Below are positions 15,791-23,594 of a stretch of 64,000 nucleotides of DNA, one piece after another; within the stretch, counting starts at the first letter, position 1; every line of letters begins with the position of its first letter. Source of the DNA: Geomobilibacter sp964432205 (GTDB taxonomy: Bacteria > Desulfobacterota > Desulfuromonadia > Geobacterales > DSM-12255); assembly GCA_964432205.1 (NCBI GenBank), contig CAYSMK010000018.1, positions 1 through 64,000 of the forward strand. Reading direction: 5' to 3'. The notes beneath the pieces are model-generated. The model was not told where the DNA came from and ran no database searches. It was given only the letters and a program-made list of their open reading frames with translations. Both the position numbers and the translations under genes were made by a program.

Positions 15791-16206
15791 AGGAGAATAT
15801 TTACTTCCTCTTCTTCAGGCATATTTTTCCGCAAAACTATGGCAATTTCATCCATAATACCGCGAATATCCTGATGCTCCTTAGGATTCAAGCGAAGAAG
15901 TAACTTGCGGTGTAGACTATGTGCTTCTTTGACTTCATTTTTGATTTTCTCCATGCAGTCATTGAGTAACTGAGGAGTGATTACTCCTCCGCTATTCTTA
16001 ACTTCAAAATGAAGCAAGCGCCCATGAAGTAAAATCACTTCAAGTCGACCTATCAATTCTGATATTTCTTCGCGGAAGCTATCAATCCACTGCTGACTAA
16101 ACTCAGACGTTTTGTTTTCCTTTGATATTATCAATCCAACCAAAGAAAGTAAGCCAGTTATAATAGCTGCACTAATTGCGCCTATGGCAACAGGACTGAT
16201 TTCCAT
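15712..16206 (-). CDS. Hypothetical N-anchored membrane protein, C-terminus altered by repeat
   Basis: A 164-residue protein. One membrane helix lies at about residues 8-28 (IGAISAAIITGLLSLVGLIIS), followed by ENKTSEFSQQWIDSFREEISELIGR, a motif I associate with a widespread family of small anchored proteins of unknown function. The middle is helical. The last 22 residues (after NILLERL) are read from the 108-bp repeat and are probably not native. The ATG is at 16204-16206; GGAAAATAT precedes it. It lies 52 bp downstream of the PDZ lipoprotein gene. Confidence 0.65.
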   Translation of the reverse strand: MEISPVAIGAISAAIITGLLSLVGLIISKENKTSEFSQQWIDSFREEISELIGRLEVILLHGRLLHFEVKNSGGVITPQLLNDCMEKIKNEVKEAHSLHRKLLLRLNPKEHQDIRGIMDEIAIVLRKNMPEEEEVNILLERLGGQSSTIDKSRMSRCGNRSGTC

Positions 16207-16258
16207 ATATTTTCCTAATAAAGTCTTTCAGCCAATACTCAAAGAGTAGAGGCTTAGT

Positions 16259-16732
16259 CTACCTGAAACTATATTTATCAATCATTCTCTTCCTGAGTTC
16301 GTAGCTTTCAATTTTGTCATTCTTTATTATATCCAATTTTACATTCTTTGAATCATCTCCACCAAGTGCGTCTAGCAAATCATAATAATCATCAACTGAA
16401 TTATCATTTATTTTAAGTATATAATCACCGACTGTAATGCCAGCTTTTTCAGCTGGCGAGTTTATTATTAGGTCGATTTTATAGCCCATTTTTTCTGTGA
16501 ATTCAGAATTTGGGAATATGCCGGTATGCCCTACTTCAAGATTAATAGGTATATATCCAGTGCCTAGTTGTGTTCTTTTACAATCTTTTAGATACGACTT
16601 GGCTTGTATGTGTCCTATCCCTTCATGCCAGGAGGCGTTGCAGCTTCTTATGTCTCCAGAAGAATTAATGTAGTGATCTGTTTGACTACATGCAGTCAAG
16701 AAAATCAAAAGAAGCATTGCAAATTTCTTCAT
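16259..16732 (-). CDS. PDZ-domain lipoprotein
   Basis: A 157-residue lipoprotein. The ATG at 16730-16732 is chosen because GGAGGT lies 6 nt upstream and a classical signal follows (MKKFAMLLLIFLTAC, lipidated Cys15). After about 60 residues of unknown fold comes a PDZ-like region (about 75-150): GYKIDLIINSPAEKAGITVGDYILKINDNSV in sequence, with the SPAEKAGI carboxylate-binding loop. There is no protease domain, so it may be a periplasmic adaptor or a partner of another envelope protein. Low GC. The IS91 element ends 38 bp upstream, and TTGACA at the junction might act as a -35 box. Confidence 0.75.
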   Translation of the reverse strand: MKKFAMLLLIFLTACSQTDHYINSSGDIRSCNASWHEGIGHIQAKSYLKDCKRTQLGTGYIPINLEVGHTGIFPNSEFTEKMGYKIDLIINSPAEKAGITVGDYILKINDNSVDDYYDLLDALGGDDSKNVKLDIIKNDKIESYELRKRMIDKYSFR

Positions 16733-16782
16733 AGGTACCTCCAAGGCAATTTTTCTCAATTTTTGTCAAGCCAACGACTTAA

Positions 16783-16826
16783 GACTTTATGGGGCGCGGA
16801 GCGCAGCGGAGCCGCCGCATAAAGTC
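16783..16826. repeat. Subterminal hairpin at the IS91 origin-like end
   Basis: GACTTTATG (16783-16791) and CATAAAGTC (16818-16826) are perfectly complementary and enclose a GC-rich loop with further symmetry. IS91 elements carry such a hairpin near their replication origin end. The surrounding 16733-17067 has no convincing gene; an 84-codon frame there is read through this palindrome. Confidence 0.6.
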
Positions 16827-17067
16827 CGGTTGAACTAACCGTCTTCGCGCCGCTGCCCGTGCCATTTGGAATTTTAATCGGATTTTCGTCTTTCGGTGGG
16901 CCGATAATACGGGCTTTATGAGGATGTTTCAATAAGGATTTCTGGTGGTTTCTGCTCTTTTTGCCCCGATGCTGCTGTCTTCTGCTCTTACTGGCTGCCG
17001 TATTTGCCAACTTTTCCCTGCTCCGGACGCACGTGTAGCGTTGCGCCGGTTGTTTCCCCCGCGCCGG

Positions 17068-18228
17068 TTACTGCCTGGCTGCTGTGGGTAGTGCTGTTAT
17101 GGGCGGGCTTCTTGGCTGTTTCGGCAGCCACTGGATGATGATCATCCGGCCATCCTCGCAGCAGGGGCAGCGCCGCTCCGGTTTCGGCGGCGGGGGGGTG
17201 TCGGCGTTTTTTGCCTCTTGCTTTTGCCGTCTCTCGGCAAGCAGGAGCTGCAGCTGCTTCAGGGTCGTTCTGTTGCGCGGACTCAGGAGTCCGTAGTAGC
17301 GGACCTTGTGAAACCCCTGGGGCAGGACATGCTGGAGAAAGCGGCGCAGAAACTCCTGTGCAGGCAGAGTCATGGTCCGCCACTCTTTGGTGTCCGAGTG
17401 CTGGTAGCGGAAGCTGACCTTGCCGTTGTTCAGCGCCATGATCCGGTTGTTGGTGATGGCGATCCGGTGAACGTAGCGCCCCAGATAGCGGAGTACCTTG
17501 CTTGCCCGGTTGAAGGTCGGCTTGCAGAAGACGACCCACTCCTTGTCCCAGACCTCCTTGGGAAAGGTGACATTAGGCAGCGCTTTTCTTGCCAGCTTCA
17601 TGAACCGGCCGCGAAAGCCACGGGAGAGGGCCTGTACCGGAACGAGGTAATCCTTGCGGGAGGGACGCCAGACGCCGTCCTTGTCCAGTCCGCCGGCGGG
17701 GACGAGCATGTGCACGTGGGGGTGGTGTTCCAGGGCTCTGGTCCAGGTGTGCAGGACGGCGAGGATGCCGAGCTTGCCGCCGACATGTTTGGGATCGAGG
17801 CCTATTGCCGTCAGGGTTTCGGTTGCCGCCTGCATGAGGATGGCGTAGAGCTTTTTCTGGTGGCTGCGGACGATCTCCCGCAGCTCTTGCGGCAGGGTGA
17901 AGACCAGATGGAAGTAACGAACGGGAAGGAGTTCCGTTTCCCGCTGCTCAAGCCAGCGCCGTATGTCGTCACCGTGGCACTTGGGACAGCTCCTGTTTTT
18001 GCAGGAGTGGTAGCTGTAGTGCTGGTGGCCGCACTCTTCGCACTCTGCCAGATGCCCCCCCATCGCCTCGGTACGGCAATGCAGGATGGCAGAAAGCGCC
18101 CGTTTGTGGCTCGTAATCATCCGGTCGCCGAAGCAGCGGAGATAGTCATCGCCAGGGCCTCTCAGCGGGACGCTGTTATTTATTTTTCTATTAAGCTTAG
18201 GATCTCTTTCATCTTCACCGGGGGCCAC
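17068..18228 (-). CDS. IS91-family transposase
   Basis: A 386-residue rolling-circle transposase. The N-terminal zinc-binding segment has paired cysteines and histidines (CEECGHQHYSYHSCKNRSCPKC). The HUH motif is in LEHHPHVHMLVPAGGL, and the later conserved block YVHRIAITNNRI...FRYQHSDTKEWRTM is typical of the IS801/IS91 group. A second cysteine set (CPCCEDG) is near the C-terminus. It starts with GTG at 18226-18228, close to the element's left edge. Length and motifs are normal, so it may be active. Confidence 0.92.
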   Translation of the reverse strand: MAPGEDERDPKLNRKINNSVPLRGPGDDYLRCFGDRMITSHKRALSAILHCRTEAMGGHLAECEECGHQHYSYHSCKNRSCPKCHGDDIRRWLEQRETELLPVRYFHLVFTLPQELREIVRSHQKKLYAILMQAATETLTAIGLDPKHVGGKLGILAVLHTWTRALEHHPHVHMLVPAGGLDKDGVWRPSRKDYLVPVQALSRGFRGRFMKLARKALPNVTFPKEVWDKEWVVFCKPTFNRASKVLRYLGRYVHRIAITNNRIMALNNGKVSFRYQHSDTKEWRTMTLPAQEFLRRFLQHVLPQGFHKVRYYGLLSPRNRTTLKQLQLLLAERRQKQEAKNADTPPPPKPERRCPCCEDGRMIIIQWLPKQPRSPPITALPTAARQ

Positions 18229-18526
18229 CCAAAGTCCCCCTATTAGCTGTTCTTTTTAGGCAATATGAAGCTGTTACTACTCCCAGGCCACCTGCGAAAC
18301 TTCCGTAAAATCCGCCTACGACAAAGGCAATTGGCCACATTGATGCGCCACCGCCTCTGTATGGAAGTACAAACTCATCACAAAGCACTATTGTTGGCAT
18401 TACAAGCAATGAGAAAAGCCACGCTAGCCATTCTCGATTACCACAAATTCTGAACGCAAATCCGACCATGAAAGCAATTAGTAACGCAACGATCAATGGC
18501 ATGCCTGCCGTCCCTGTATTTCCCAC
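18215..18526 (-). CDS. Hypothetical membrane protein, 3' end likely disrupted by IS91
   Basis: A 103-residue protein with three or four hydrophobic segments (about 10-27, 32-50, 62-95) and glycine-rich packing (GGFYGSFAGGLGVV). The last codons (NRGTLGGPR) are translated from the left edge of the IS91 element, so the native C-terminus is probably missing. It precedes dnaB divergently, with a 279-bp gap that holds no other feature I can name. No family recognised. Confidence 0.5.
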   Translation of the reverse strand: MGNTGTAGMPLIVALLIAFMVGFAFRICGNREWLAWLFSLLVMPTIVLCDEFVLPYRGGGASMWPIAFVVGGFYGSFAGGLGVVTASYCLKRTANRGTLGGPR

Positions 18527-18805
18527 AGGAGATAGGGGTGGTATGAGCCAGACGAATCCTACCTTCCCACACGGTTTGAAATTTATAACACGATAATTAA
18601 TGCATTGGAATGTTTCGCGACATATTTATCTGCTCGGAGAGTCCTGTGGATTGTTAGCGACAGCGACAAAGCGTATCTTCGACCAGGTCCGCCGAGCCCG
18701 CTCTTCCACAGTCCCCCCACTCCCCTGTTGACCCCGCACAAACCGCAGAGTATAGTAACCCTCCGCTTCTTCCAGTCGTCCGATACCCCTGAGAGACCAA
18801 CAACT

Positions 18806-20176
18806 ATGTCCATAGACATGCGCAAACTCCCGCCCCAGAGCCTGGAGGCGGAGATGTCCATACTTGGCGGCATCCTCCTGGATAACGCCGCCATGAACCG
18901 GGTGATCGAGATCCTCACCCCGGAGGAGTTCTACCGCGAGTCCCACCGGAAGATCCTCCGGGCCATGATCGACCTGAACAGCGTCTCCGAGCCGTGCGAC
19001 CTGATCACCCTCTCCACCATCCTGAAGAAAAAAGGCGAACTGGACGAGGTGGGGGGCGGGGCCTACCTGGCCACCCTGGTCGATTACGTCCCGACCGCCG
19101 CCAACATCGTCTACTACTGCAAGATCGTCAAGGAGCGGGCCACCGTCCGCTCCCTCATCACCGCCGCCACCGAGATCGTCACCCAGAGCTACGAGGAGCA
19201 GTCGGACGTGAACGAGCTCCTGGACCTGGCCCAGAAGTCGATCTTCGCCATCTCCGAGAACAAGCTCCGCCCCTCCTACTACCCGGTCGGCTCCATCCTC
19301 AAGGAGACCATCCGGAACATCGAGCAGCTCTACGAGCGGAAAGAACACCTCACCGGCGTTTCCTCCGGGTTCATCGACCTGGACAACATGACCGCCGGCC
19401 TCCAGAAGGGTGACCTGATCATCATCGCCGGCCGCCCCTCCATGGGGAAGACCGCCTTTGCCCTCAACGTCGCCCAGAACGCGGCGATCCACTCCAGCCA
19501 GAAGACCCCGGTCGCCGTCTTCTCCCTGGAGATGAGCAAGGAACAGCTGGTGACCCGTCTCCTCTGTTCCGAGTCGCGGCTCGACGCCGGCCGCCTGCGC
19601 ACCGGCCACCTGCAGGATTCTGACTGGGACCGGCTCCTGAACGGCGCCAACCACCTGCACGAGGCCAAGATCTTCATCGACGATACCCCGGCCATCTCGG
19701 TCCTGGAGATGCGGGCCAAGTGCCGCCGGATGAAGGCCGAGCACGACATCGGCCTGATCATGGTCGACTACCTGCAGCTGATGCGGGGTGGCGCCAATTC
19801 CGAGTCACGCCAGCAGGAGATCTCGGAGATCTCCCGCTCCCTCAAGGCGCTGGCCAAGGAGCTGGACGTGCCGGTGGTGGCCCTTTCCCAGCTGAACCGC
19901 AGCCTCGAAAACCGCACCGACAAGCGGCCGATGATGAGCGACCTCCGGGAGTCGGGCGCCATCGAGCAGGACGCGGACGTGATCATGTTCGTCTACCGCG
20001 ACGCGGTCTACTGCGACGACTGCAAGAAGCGGGACGGCTCCTGCACCAAGGGGCACGAGAAGGATGCCTCGATCATCATCGGCAAGCAGCGTAACGGCCC
20101 GATCGGCGACGTGGAGCTGGTGTTCCTGGGGGAGTACACGCGGTTCGAGAACAGGAGCAGCCGGGACGGGTATTAA
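18806..20176 (+). CDS. dnaB: Replicative DNA helicase DnaB
   Basis: A 456-residue hexameric replicative helicase that unwinds DNA at the fork with the primase. I start at ATG 18806 (MSIDMRKLPPQSLEAEMSIL), because the family begins at the PPQSLEAE segment; the longer open frame to 18605 is not conserved-looking. Seen: N-terminal domain to about 105, linker, RecA-like domain with Walker A GRPSMGKTA, Walker B region IMVDYLQLM, and the LSQLNRSLENR motif. Near the end, YCDDCKKRDGSCTKGH inserts a cysteine/histidine-rich loop before the conserved KQRNGPIG segment. The ribosome site is weak. Confidence 0.95.
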   Translation: MSIDMRKLPPQSLEAEMSILGGILLDNAAMNRVIEILTPEEFYRESHRKILRAMIDLNSVSEPCDLITLSTILKKKGELDEVGGGAYLATLVDYVPTAANIVYYCKIVKERATVRSLITAATEIVTQSYEEQSDVNELLDLAQKSIFAISENKLRPSYYPVGSILKETIRNIEQLYERKEHLTGVSSGFIDLDNMTAGLQKGDLIIIAGRPSMGKTAFALNVAQNAAIHSSQKTPVAVFSLEMSKEQLVTRLLCSESRLDAGRLRTGHLQDSDWDRLLNGANHLHEAKIFIDDTPAISVLEMRAKCRRMKAEHDIGLIMVDYLQLMRGGANSESRQQEISEISRSLKALAKELDVPVVALSQLNRSLENRTDKRPMMSDLRESGAIEQDADVIMFVYRDAVYCDDCKKRDGSCTKGHEKDASIIIGKQRNGPIGDVELVFLGEYTRFENRSSRDGY

Positions 20177-20252
20177 CGGCAGGGACCGGGGACCGGGGAG
20201 ATCGGCAAAATCGGTAACTGAGAGTTAAGTACCCTGTCGTAACTCCCCCTAA

Positions 20253-20286
20253 CCCCCTCTTAACTTAAGAGGGGGAACTTTTTTCT
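20253..20286 (+). terminator. Rho-independent terminator after dnaB
   Basis: CCCCCTCTTAA (20253-20263) and TTAAGAGGGGG (20265-20275) make a perfect 11-bp stem with one central base, followed by AACTTTTTT. It can act after dnaB. Given how tight the loop is, cruciform or REP-like behaviour is also possible. Confidence 0.65.
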
Positions 20287-20309
20287 CCTCCCCTTAGGAT
20301 AAGGGGAGG
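20287..20309. repeat. Short GC-rich inverted repeat
   Basis: CCTCCCCTTA and TAAGGGGAGG form a perfect 10-bp stem with a GGA loop directly after the dnaB terminator. Similar G/C-tract inverted repeats recur at 21725-21745 and 30910-31014. Confidence 0.5.
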
Positions 20310-20392
20310 TCGGGAGGGGTTACCAAGACAGCAGGCTGTAACAAGAACAATCAACCGAACAGTTACTTTGGAATTCATTTCACGGAGGTTCT

Positions 20393-21685
20393 ATGACGAC
20401 ATACAATCCGATGACATCACTGCCGGCGGCTGCCGGTTATGAGAAGGGCGACGTGCTGGTGCTGGTGGGGGAGCTGTTCGGCCGGGGGTATGCCAACGGC
20501 ATTATCGACGAGGCTCGCAGTGCCGGCCTGACCGTCATCGGCACCACGGTGGGGCGCAGGGAGAGCGACGGCACCCTGCGGGGGCTCTTGCCCGAGGAGC
20601 TGGCCGCGGCCGAGGAGAACCTGGGGGGGAAGATCGTCAATATCCCCCTGGAGGCGGGGTTCGACATGGAGCCGGCCAGCGACGGCCAGTCGTTTGCCGA
20701 CCTGCTGAAGAGCCTGAAGCCGGACGACTGGGCCTCGTTCCCCTGTGAGGATGAGCGGCTGGCAGAGGTGCGGGCCAAGGGAAGAGCCCGCTTCACGGCC
20801 AATCTGGCCGCCGTGGTGACGGAACTGAACGCGCTGATCCCTGCCGGGGCGCGGGTGCTCTTCGTCCACTCCATGGCCGGCGGCATTCCCCGGGCGCGGG
20901 TCTTCATGCCGCTCCTGAACCGGGTCTTCAAGGGACAGGGGGACAAGTACCTTGCCTCCCGCGATTTCTGGGGCTCGGCCCTGGGAAGGCTCTGTCAGGC
21001 GAGCTTCGACGAGGTGACCGCCGACACCTTCAAATACCTGATCGAGGCGACCGCGGAGATCCGGGCCGGCCACGACACCCGCTACGCAGCCTACGGCTAC
21101 CATGGCTGCGCCGTCCTGATCGACGGCGCCTACACCTGGCAGTCGTACACCCCCTATCTGCAGGGGTGGGCCAAGGTCCGCCTCGAGGATCATGCGGCTG
21201 CCGCCTGGGCGCAGGGGGTGAAGGCCACGGTCTACAACTGCCCGGAGATCCAGACCAACTCCAGTGCCCTCTTCCTCGGGGTGGAGATCTCCCTCTATCC
21301 GCTCCTGGCCGCCCTGGTCAGGGAAGGGGACGGTCCGGCCGCCGAGGCGCTCCGTGCCGAGTGCCGGGCGCTGCTCAAGGACGATGCCTCCCTGGACCGG
21401 CTTCTGGAGCGGGCCAACGAGTACCTGGCCGCGCCGTTCCAGGCCGGGCTCCGTGACATCGCCGGCTGGCCCCACCACAACAGTCGGGAGCAGGCCGAGG
21501 CGATGCTCACCCGTTCGGCGGAGCTGATGGGGATGAACATGAGCCCCAAGGAGATCGTCTGTGCGCCGCTCTCCAGGGCGGTATTCAGCGCCGTCGGCCG
21601 GTTGATGTTCGCCGATTCGTGGCAGCCGGCAGGCCCGGTGGTCTGGCTGAGCCATGACATCATTGCCCGGCAGCTCTTGGCCTGA
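20393..21685 (+). CDS. Enoyl-ACP reductase FabMG-family-like protein
   Basis: A 430-residue soluble protein. The N-terminus, GYEKGDVLVLVGELFGRGYANGIIDEARSAG, has a Rossmann-like glycine pattern, and the body contains ARVLFVHSMAGGIPRARVFMPLLNRVFKGQGDKY and CPEIQTNSSALFLGVE. I associate this layout with proteins automatically named enoyl-ACP reductase FabMG family in Geobacter-like bacteria, but I cannot confirm activity. GGAGG is 7 nt before the ATG. It stands alone, after dnaB and before c-di-GMP genes on the other strand. If correct it would reduce enoyl-ACP in fatty acid synthesis or a related lipid step. Confidence 0.5.
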   Translation: MTTYNPMTSLPAAAGYEKGDVLVLVGELFGRGYANGIIDEARSAGLTVIGTTVGRRESDGTLRGLLPEELAAAEENLGGKIVNIPLEAGFDMEPASDGQSFADLLKSLKPDDWASFPCEDERLAEVRAKGRARFTANLAAVVTELNALIPAGARVLFVHSMAGGIPRARVFMPLLNRVFKGQGDKYLASRDFWGSALGRLCQASFDEVTADTFKYLIEATAEIRAGHDTRYAAYGYHGCAVLIDGAYTWQSYTPYLQGWAKVRLEDHAAAAWAQGVKATVYNCPEIQTNSSALFLGVEISLYPLLAALVREGDGPAAEALRAECRALLKDDASLDRLLERANEYLAAPFQAGLRDIAGWPHHNSREQAEAMLTRSAELMGMNMSPKEIVCAPLSRAVFSAVGRLMFADSWQPAGPVVWLSHDIIARQLLA

Positions 21686-21724
21686 GCCAGGAGCAGGAGC
21701 AGGAGCAGAGGGACCCCCCTCGAT

Positions 21725-21804
21725 CCCCCCTACTCTGTAGGGGGGAAGCGAGCAGGGGGGGATCAGTAACAGGTAGTTCGAGGGGGCGCGGGAGACTGCG
21801 CCCC
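21725..21804. terminator. Two stem-loops between convergent genes
   Basis: CCCCCCTAC (21725-21733) pairs with GTAGGGGGG (21737-21745) around TCT. A second stem, GGGGCGC (21783-21789) and GCGCCCC (21798-21804), ends at the stop of the minus-strand gene and is followed by TTATCTTTT. They probably terminate the plus-strand gene. Confidence 0.5.
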
Positions 21805-23526
21805 TTATCTTTTCGGGAGGGAGATTCCCTGCTGCAGGAGGCGGGTGAACTCTTCGGTGGAAATGGGGCGACTGACCAGGTACCCCTGCATCTCGTCGCA
21901 GTTGCGCTGGGCGAGGAAGCGGAGCTGTTCCTGCTGCTCAACCCCTTCGGCGGTGACCTTCAGCTTCAGGCTGTGGGCCATGGAGATGATCGCCTCGGCT
22001 ATGGCCGCATCGTCCGGATCGGTGGTGATGTCCAGGACAAAGGACCGGTCGATCTTCAGCCGGTCGATGGGGAAATGCTTCAGATAGCTCAGGGACGAGT
22101 AGCCGGTGCCGAAGTCGTCGATGGCCAGGCTGATCCCCATCTCCTTCAGGCGGCGCAGCGTCACGATCGTTTCCTCTGCGTTGCGCATGATGATGCTCTC
22201 GGTAATCTCCAGTTCGAGGAGCGACGGCGCCAGCCCGGTCTCGTTGAGGATGGCTGCGACCGATTCGACCAGCCGTTCCTGCTTGAACTGCCGTCCCGAC
22301 AGGTTGACCGCCACCCGCAAGGGGCCGAACCCCATCTCCTGCCAGGCCTTGTTCTGCCGACAGGCAGTCTTCAGCACCCACTCGCCGATGGGGATGATCA
22401 ACCCCGAATCCTCGGCCAGGGGGATGAACTTTTCCGGCGTCACCATCCCCATCTCGGGGTGCTGCCAGCGGACCAGCGCCTCCATGCCGATCAGCCTGCC
22501 GGTCAGCAGGTCCATCTGGGGCTGGTAGTGGACGAAAAACTCCTGCCGCTCCAGTGCCCGGCGCAGGCTGTTGTCCAAGAGCAGCCGCTCTTCGGCTTTG
22601 TAGTTCATCTCCCGGGAAAAGAACTGAAAGGCGTTGCGTCCCTGCTCCTTGGCCTGATACATGGCAATGTCGGCATTCTTCAGGAGCAGGTGAGGTGCGT
22701 CGCCGTCGACCGGGTAGATGGCGATGCCGATGCTGGCGGTGGTGAAGATTTCGTGCTCGTCGAGCTGCAGCGGTTCGGAGAGTGCATCCAGGATCTTGCG
22801 GGCGACCTGGCTGATATGCTCGCACTGCCGCACGCCGGTCAGGATGATGATGAAGTCGTCTCCCCCCAGCCGGGCAACGGTATCGCTCTTTCTGAGGCAG
22901 CGCTCGAGGCGCTGGCTGACCAGTTTCAGCAGGTTGTCGCCATAGACGTGCCCCAGCGTGTCGTTGACCTGCTTGAACTGGTCCAGGTCGAGAAACATGA
23001 CGCCCAGGCAGTGCTCTTCCCGGGAGGCCTGGGCAATGGCCTGGTTCAGCCGGTCTTCCAGGAGCGTCCGGTTCGGCAGGCCGGTCAGAGAGTCGTAGTT
23101 GGAGAGCTGGTGGATGGCAAGCTCCGCCTGGCGGAGCCGGTGCCGGGTGCCGAGCTCCTCCATGGTCCGGTCGATGATCGCCGGGAGCCGGTCGAGAAAC
23201 ATGGCGTCCTTCACCAGGTAGTCCCGCGCCCCCCGCTTCATCATGTCGACTGCCAGACTGGTATCGTCCCGGCCGGAAATGACGATGAACGGAATGTCCA
23301 GACCGCGGGCGGCGAGAAGGTCGATCAGTTCGGAGCCGGTCATGTCGTGGAGCGTATAGTCAACGATGATGAGCTGCGGAGGTCCCTGGCAGATGCTGTC
23401 GACGGCATCATTCCCTGAAGTGAAGGTGAGATACGACACTCCCTTGCGCTGCAGGGCCGAGCAGATGAGGCGGTTCAGGCCCGCGTCGTCTTCGATTACC
23501 GCTATGGTATACCCGGTTTCGGTCAT
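21805..23526 (-). CDS. Response regulator with GGDEF (GGDDF) and EAL domains
   Basis: A 573-residue cytoplasmic c-di-GMP protein. Order: receiver domain (about 5-120, phospho-Asp in QLIIVDYTLHDM), short helix, GGDEF domain (about 140-300) with the signature changed to GGDDF and an RxxD inhibitory site (RKSD) five residues before it, then an EAL domain (about 315-565). The EAL motif set is intact: EALVRW, NLSGRQF, ELEITES, DDFGTGYSSL, KIDRSFV and AEGVEQ. It should hydrolyse c-di-GMP; the GGDDF domain may be catalytic or GTP-sensing. It starts at ATG 23524-23526. The same receiver type is used by the gene just upstream, which carries an intact cyclase. Confidence 0.92.
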   Translation of the reverse strand: MTETGYTIAVIEDDAGLNRLICSALQRKGVSYLTFTSGNDAVDSICQGPPQLIIVDYTLHDMTGSELIDLLAARGLDIPFIVISGRDDTSLAVDMMKRGARDYLVKDAMFLDRLPAIIDRTMEELGTRHRLRQAELAIHQLSNYDSLTGLPNRTLLEDRLNQAIAQASREEHCLGVMFLDLDQFKQVNDTLGHVYGDNLLKLVSQRLERCLRKSDTVARLGGDDFIIILTGVRQCEHISQVARKILDALSEPLQLDEHEIFTTASIGIAIYPVDGDAPHLLLKNADIAMYQAKEQGRNAFQFFSREMNYKAEERLLLDNSLRRALERQEFFVHYQPQMDLLTGRLIGMEALVRWQHPEMGMVTPEKFIPLAEDSGLIIPIGEWVLKTACRQNKAWQEMGFGPLRVAVNLSGRQFKQERLVESVAAILNETGLAPSLLELEITESIIMRNAEETIVTLRRLKEMGISLAIDDFGTGYSSLSYLKHFPIDRLKIDRSFVLDITTDPDDAAIAEAIISMAHSLKLKVTAEGVEQQEQLRFLAQRNCDEMQGYLVSRPISTEEFTRLLQQGISLPKR

Positions 23527-23594
23527 TATTGGATTCTTCCGGCAGTAGGAACTCTGCCGCACTCGGTCTGATCCGTACCGTTTCCCGGCGTAGA

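Larger units (their letters stand above)
16771..18240 (-). mobile_element. IS91-family insertion sequence
   Basis: About 1.47 kb. The transposase gene fills most of it. The right (origin-like) end carries a hairpin at 16783-16826 and abuts CAAG on the plus strand (16767-16770, CTTG on the transposase strand), one of the known IS91 target tetranucleotides. The left end is placed near 18240, at the start of GGGGGACTTTGGGTGG on the minus strand; this edge is approximate. No target duplication is expected for this rolling-circle type. It appears to have split the gene block between 16732 and 18526. Confidence 0.65.

Noticed and set aside
16756..17010. 84-codon minus-strand frame at the IS91 right end
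   Set aside because: Its 3' half is translated from the origin-like palindrome and its start overlaps the tail of the transposase region; no domain is visible.
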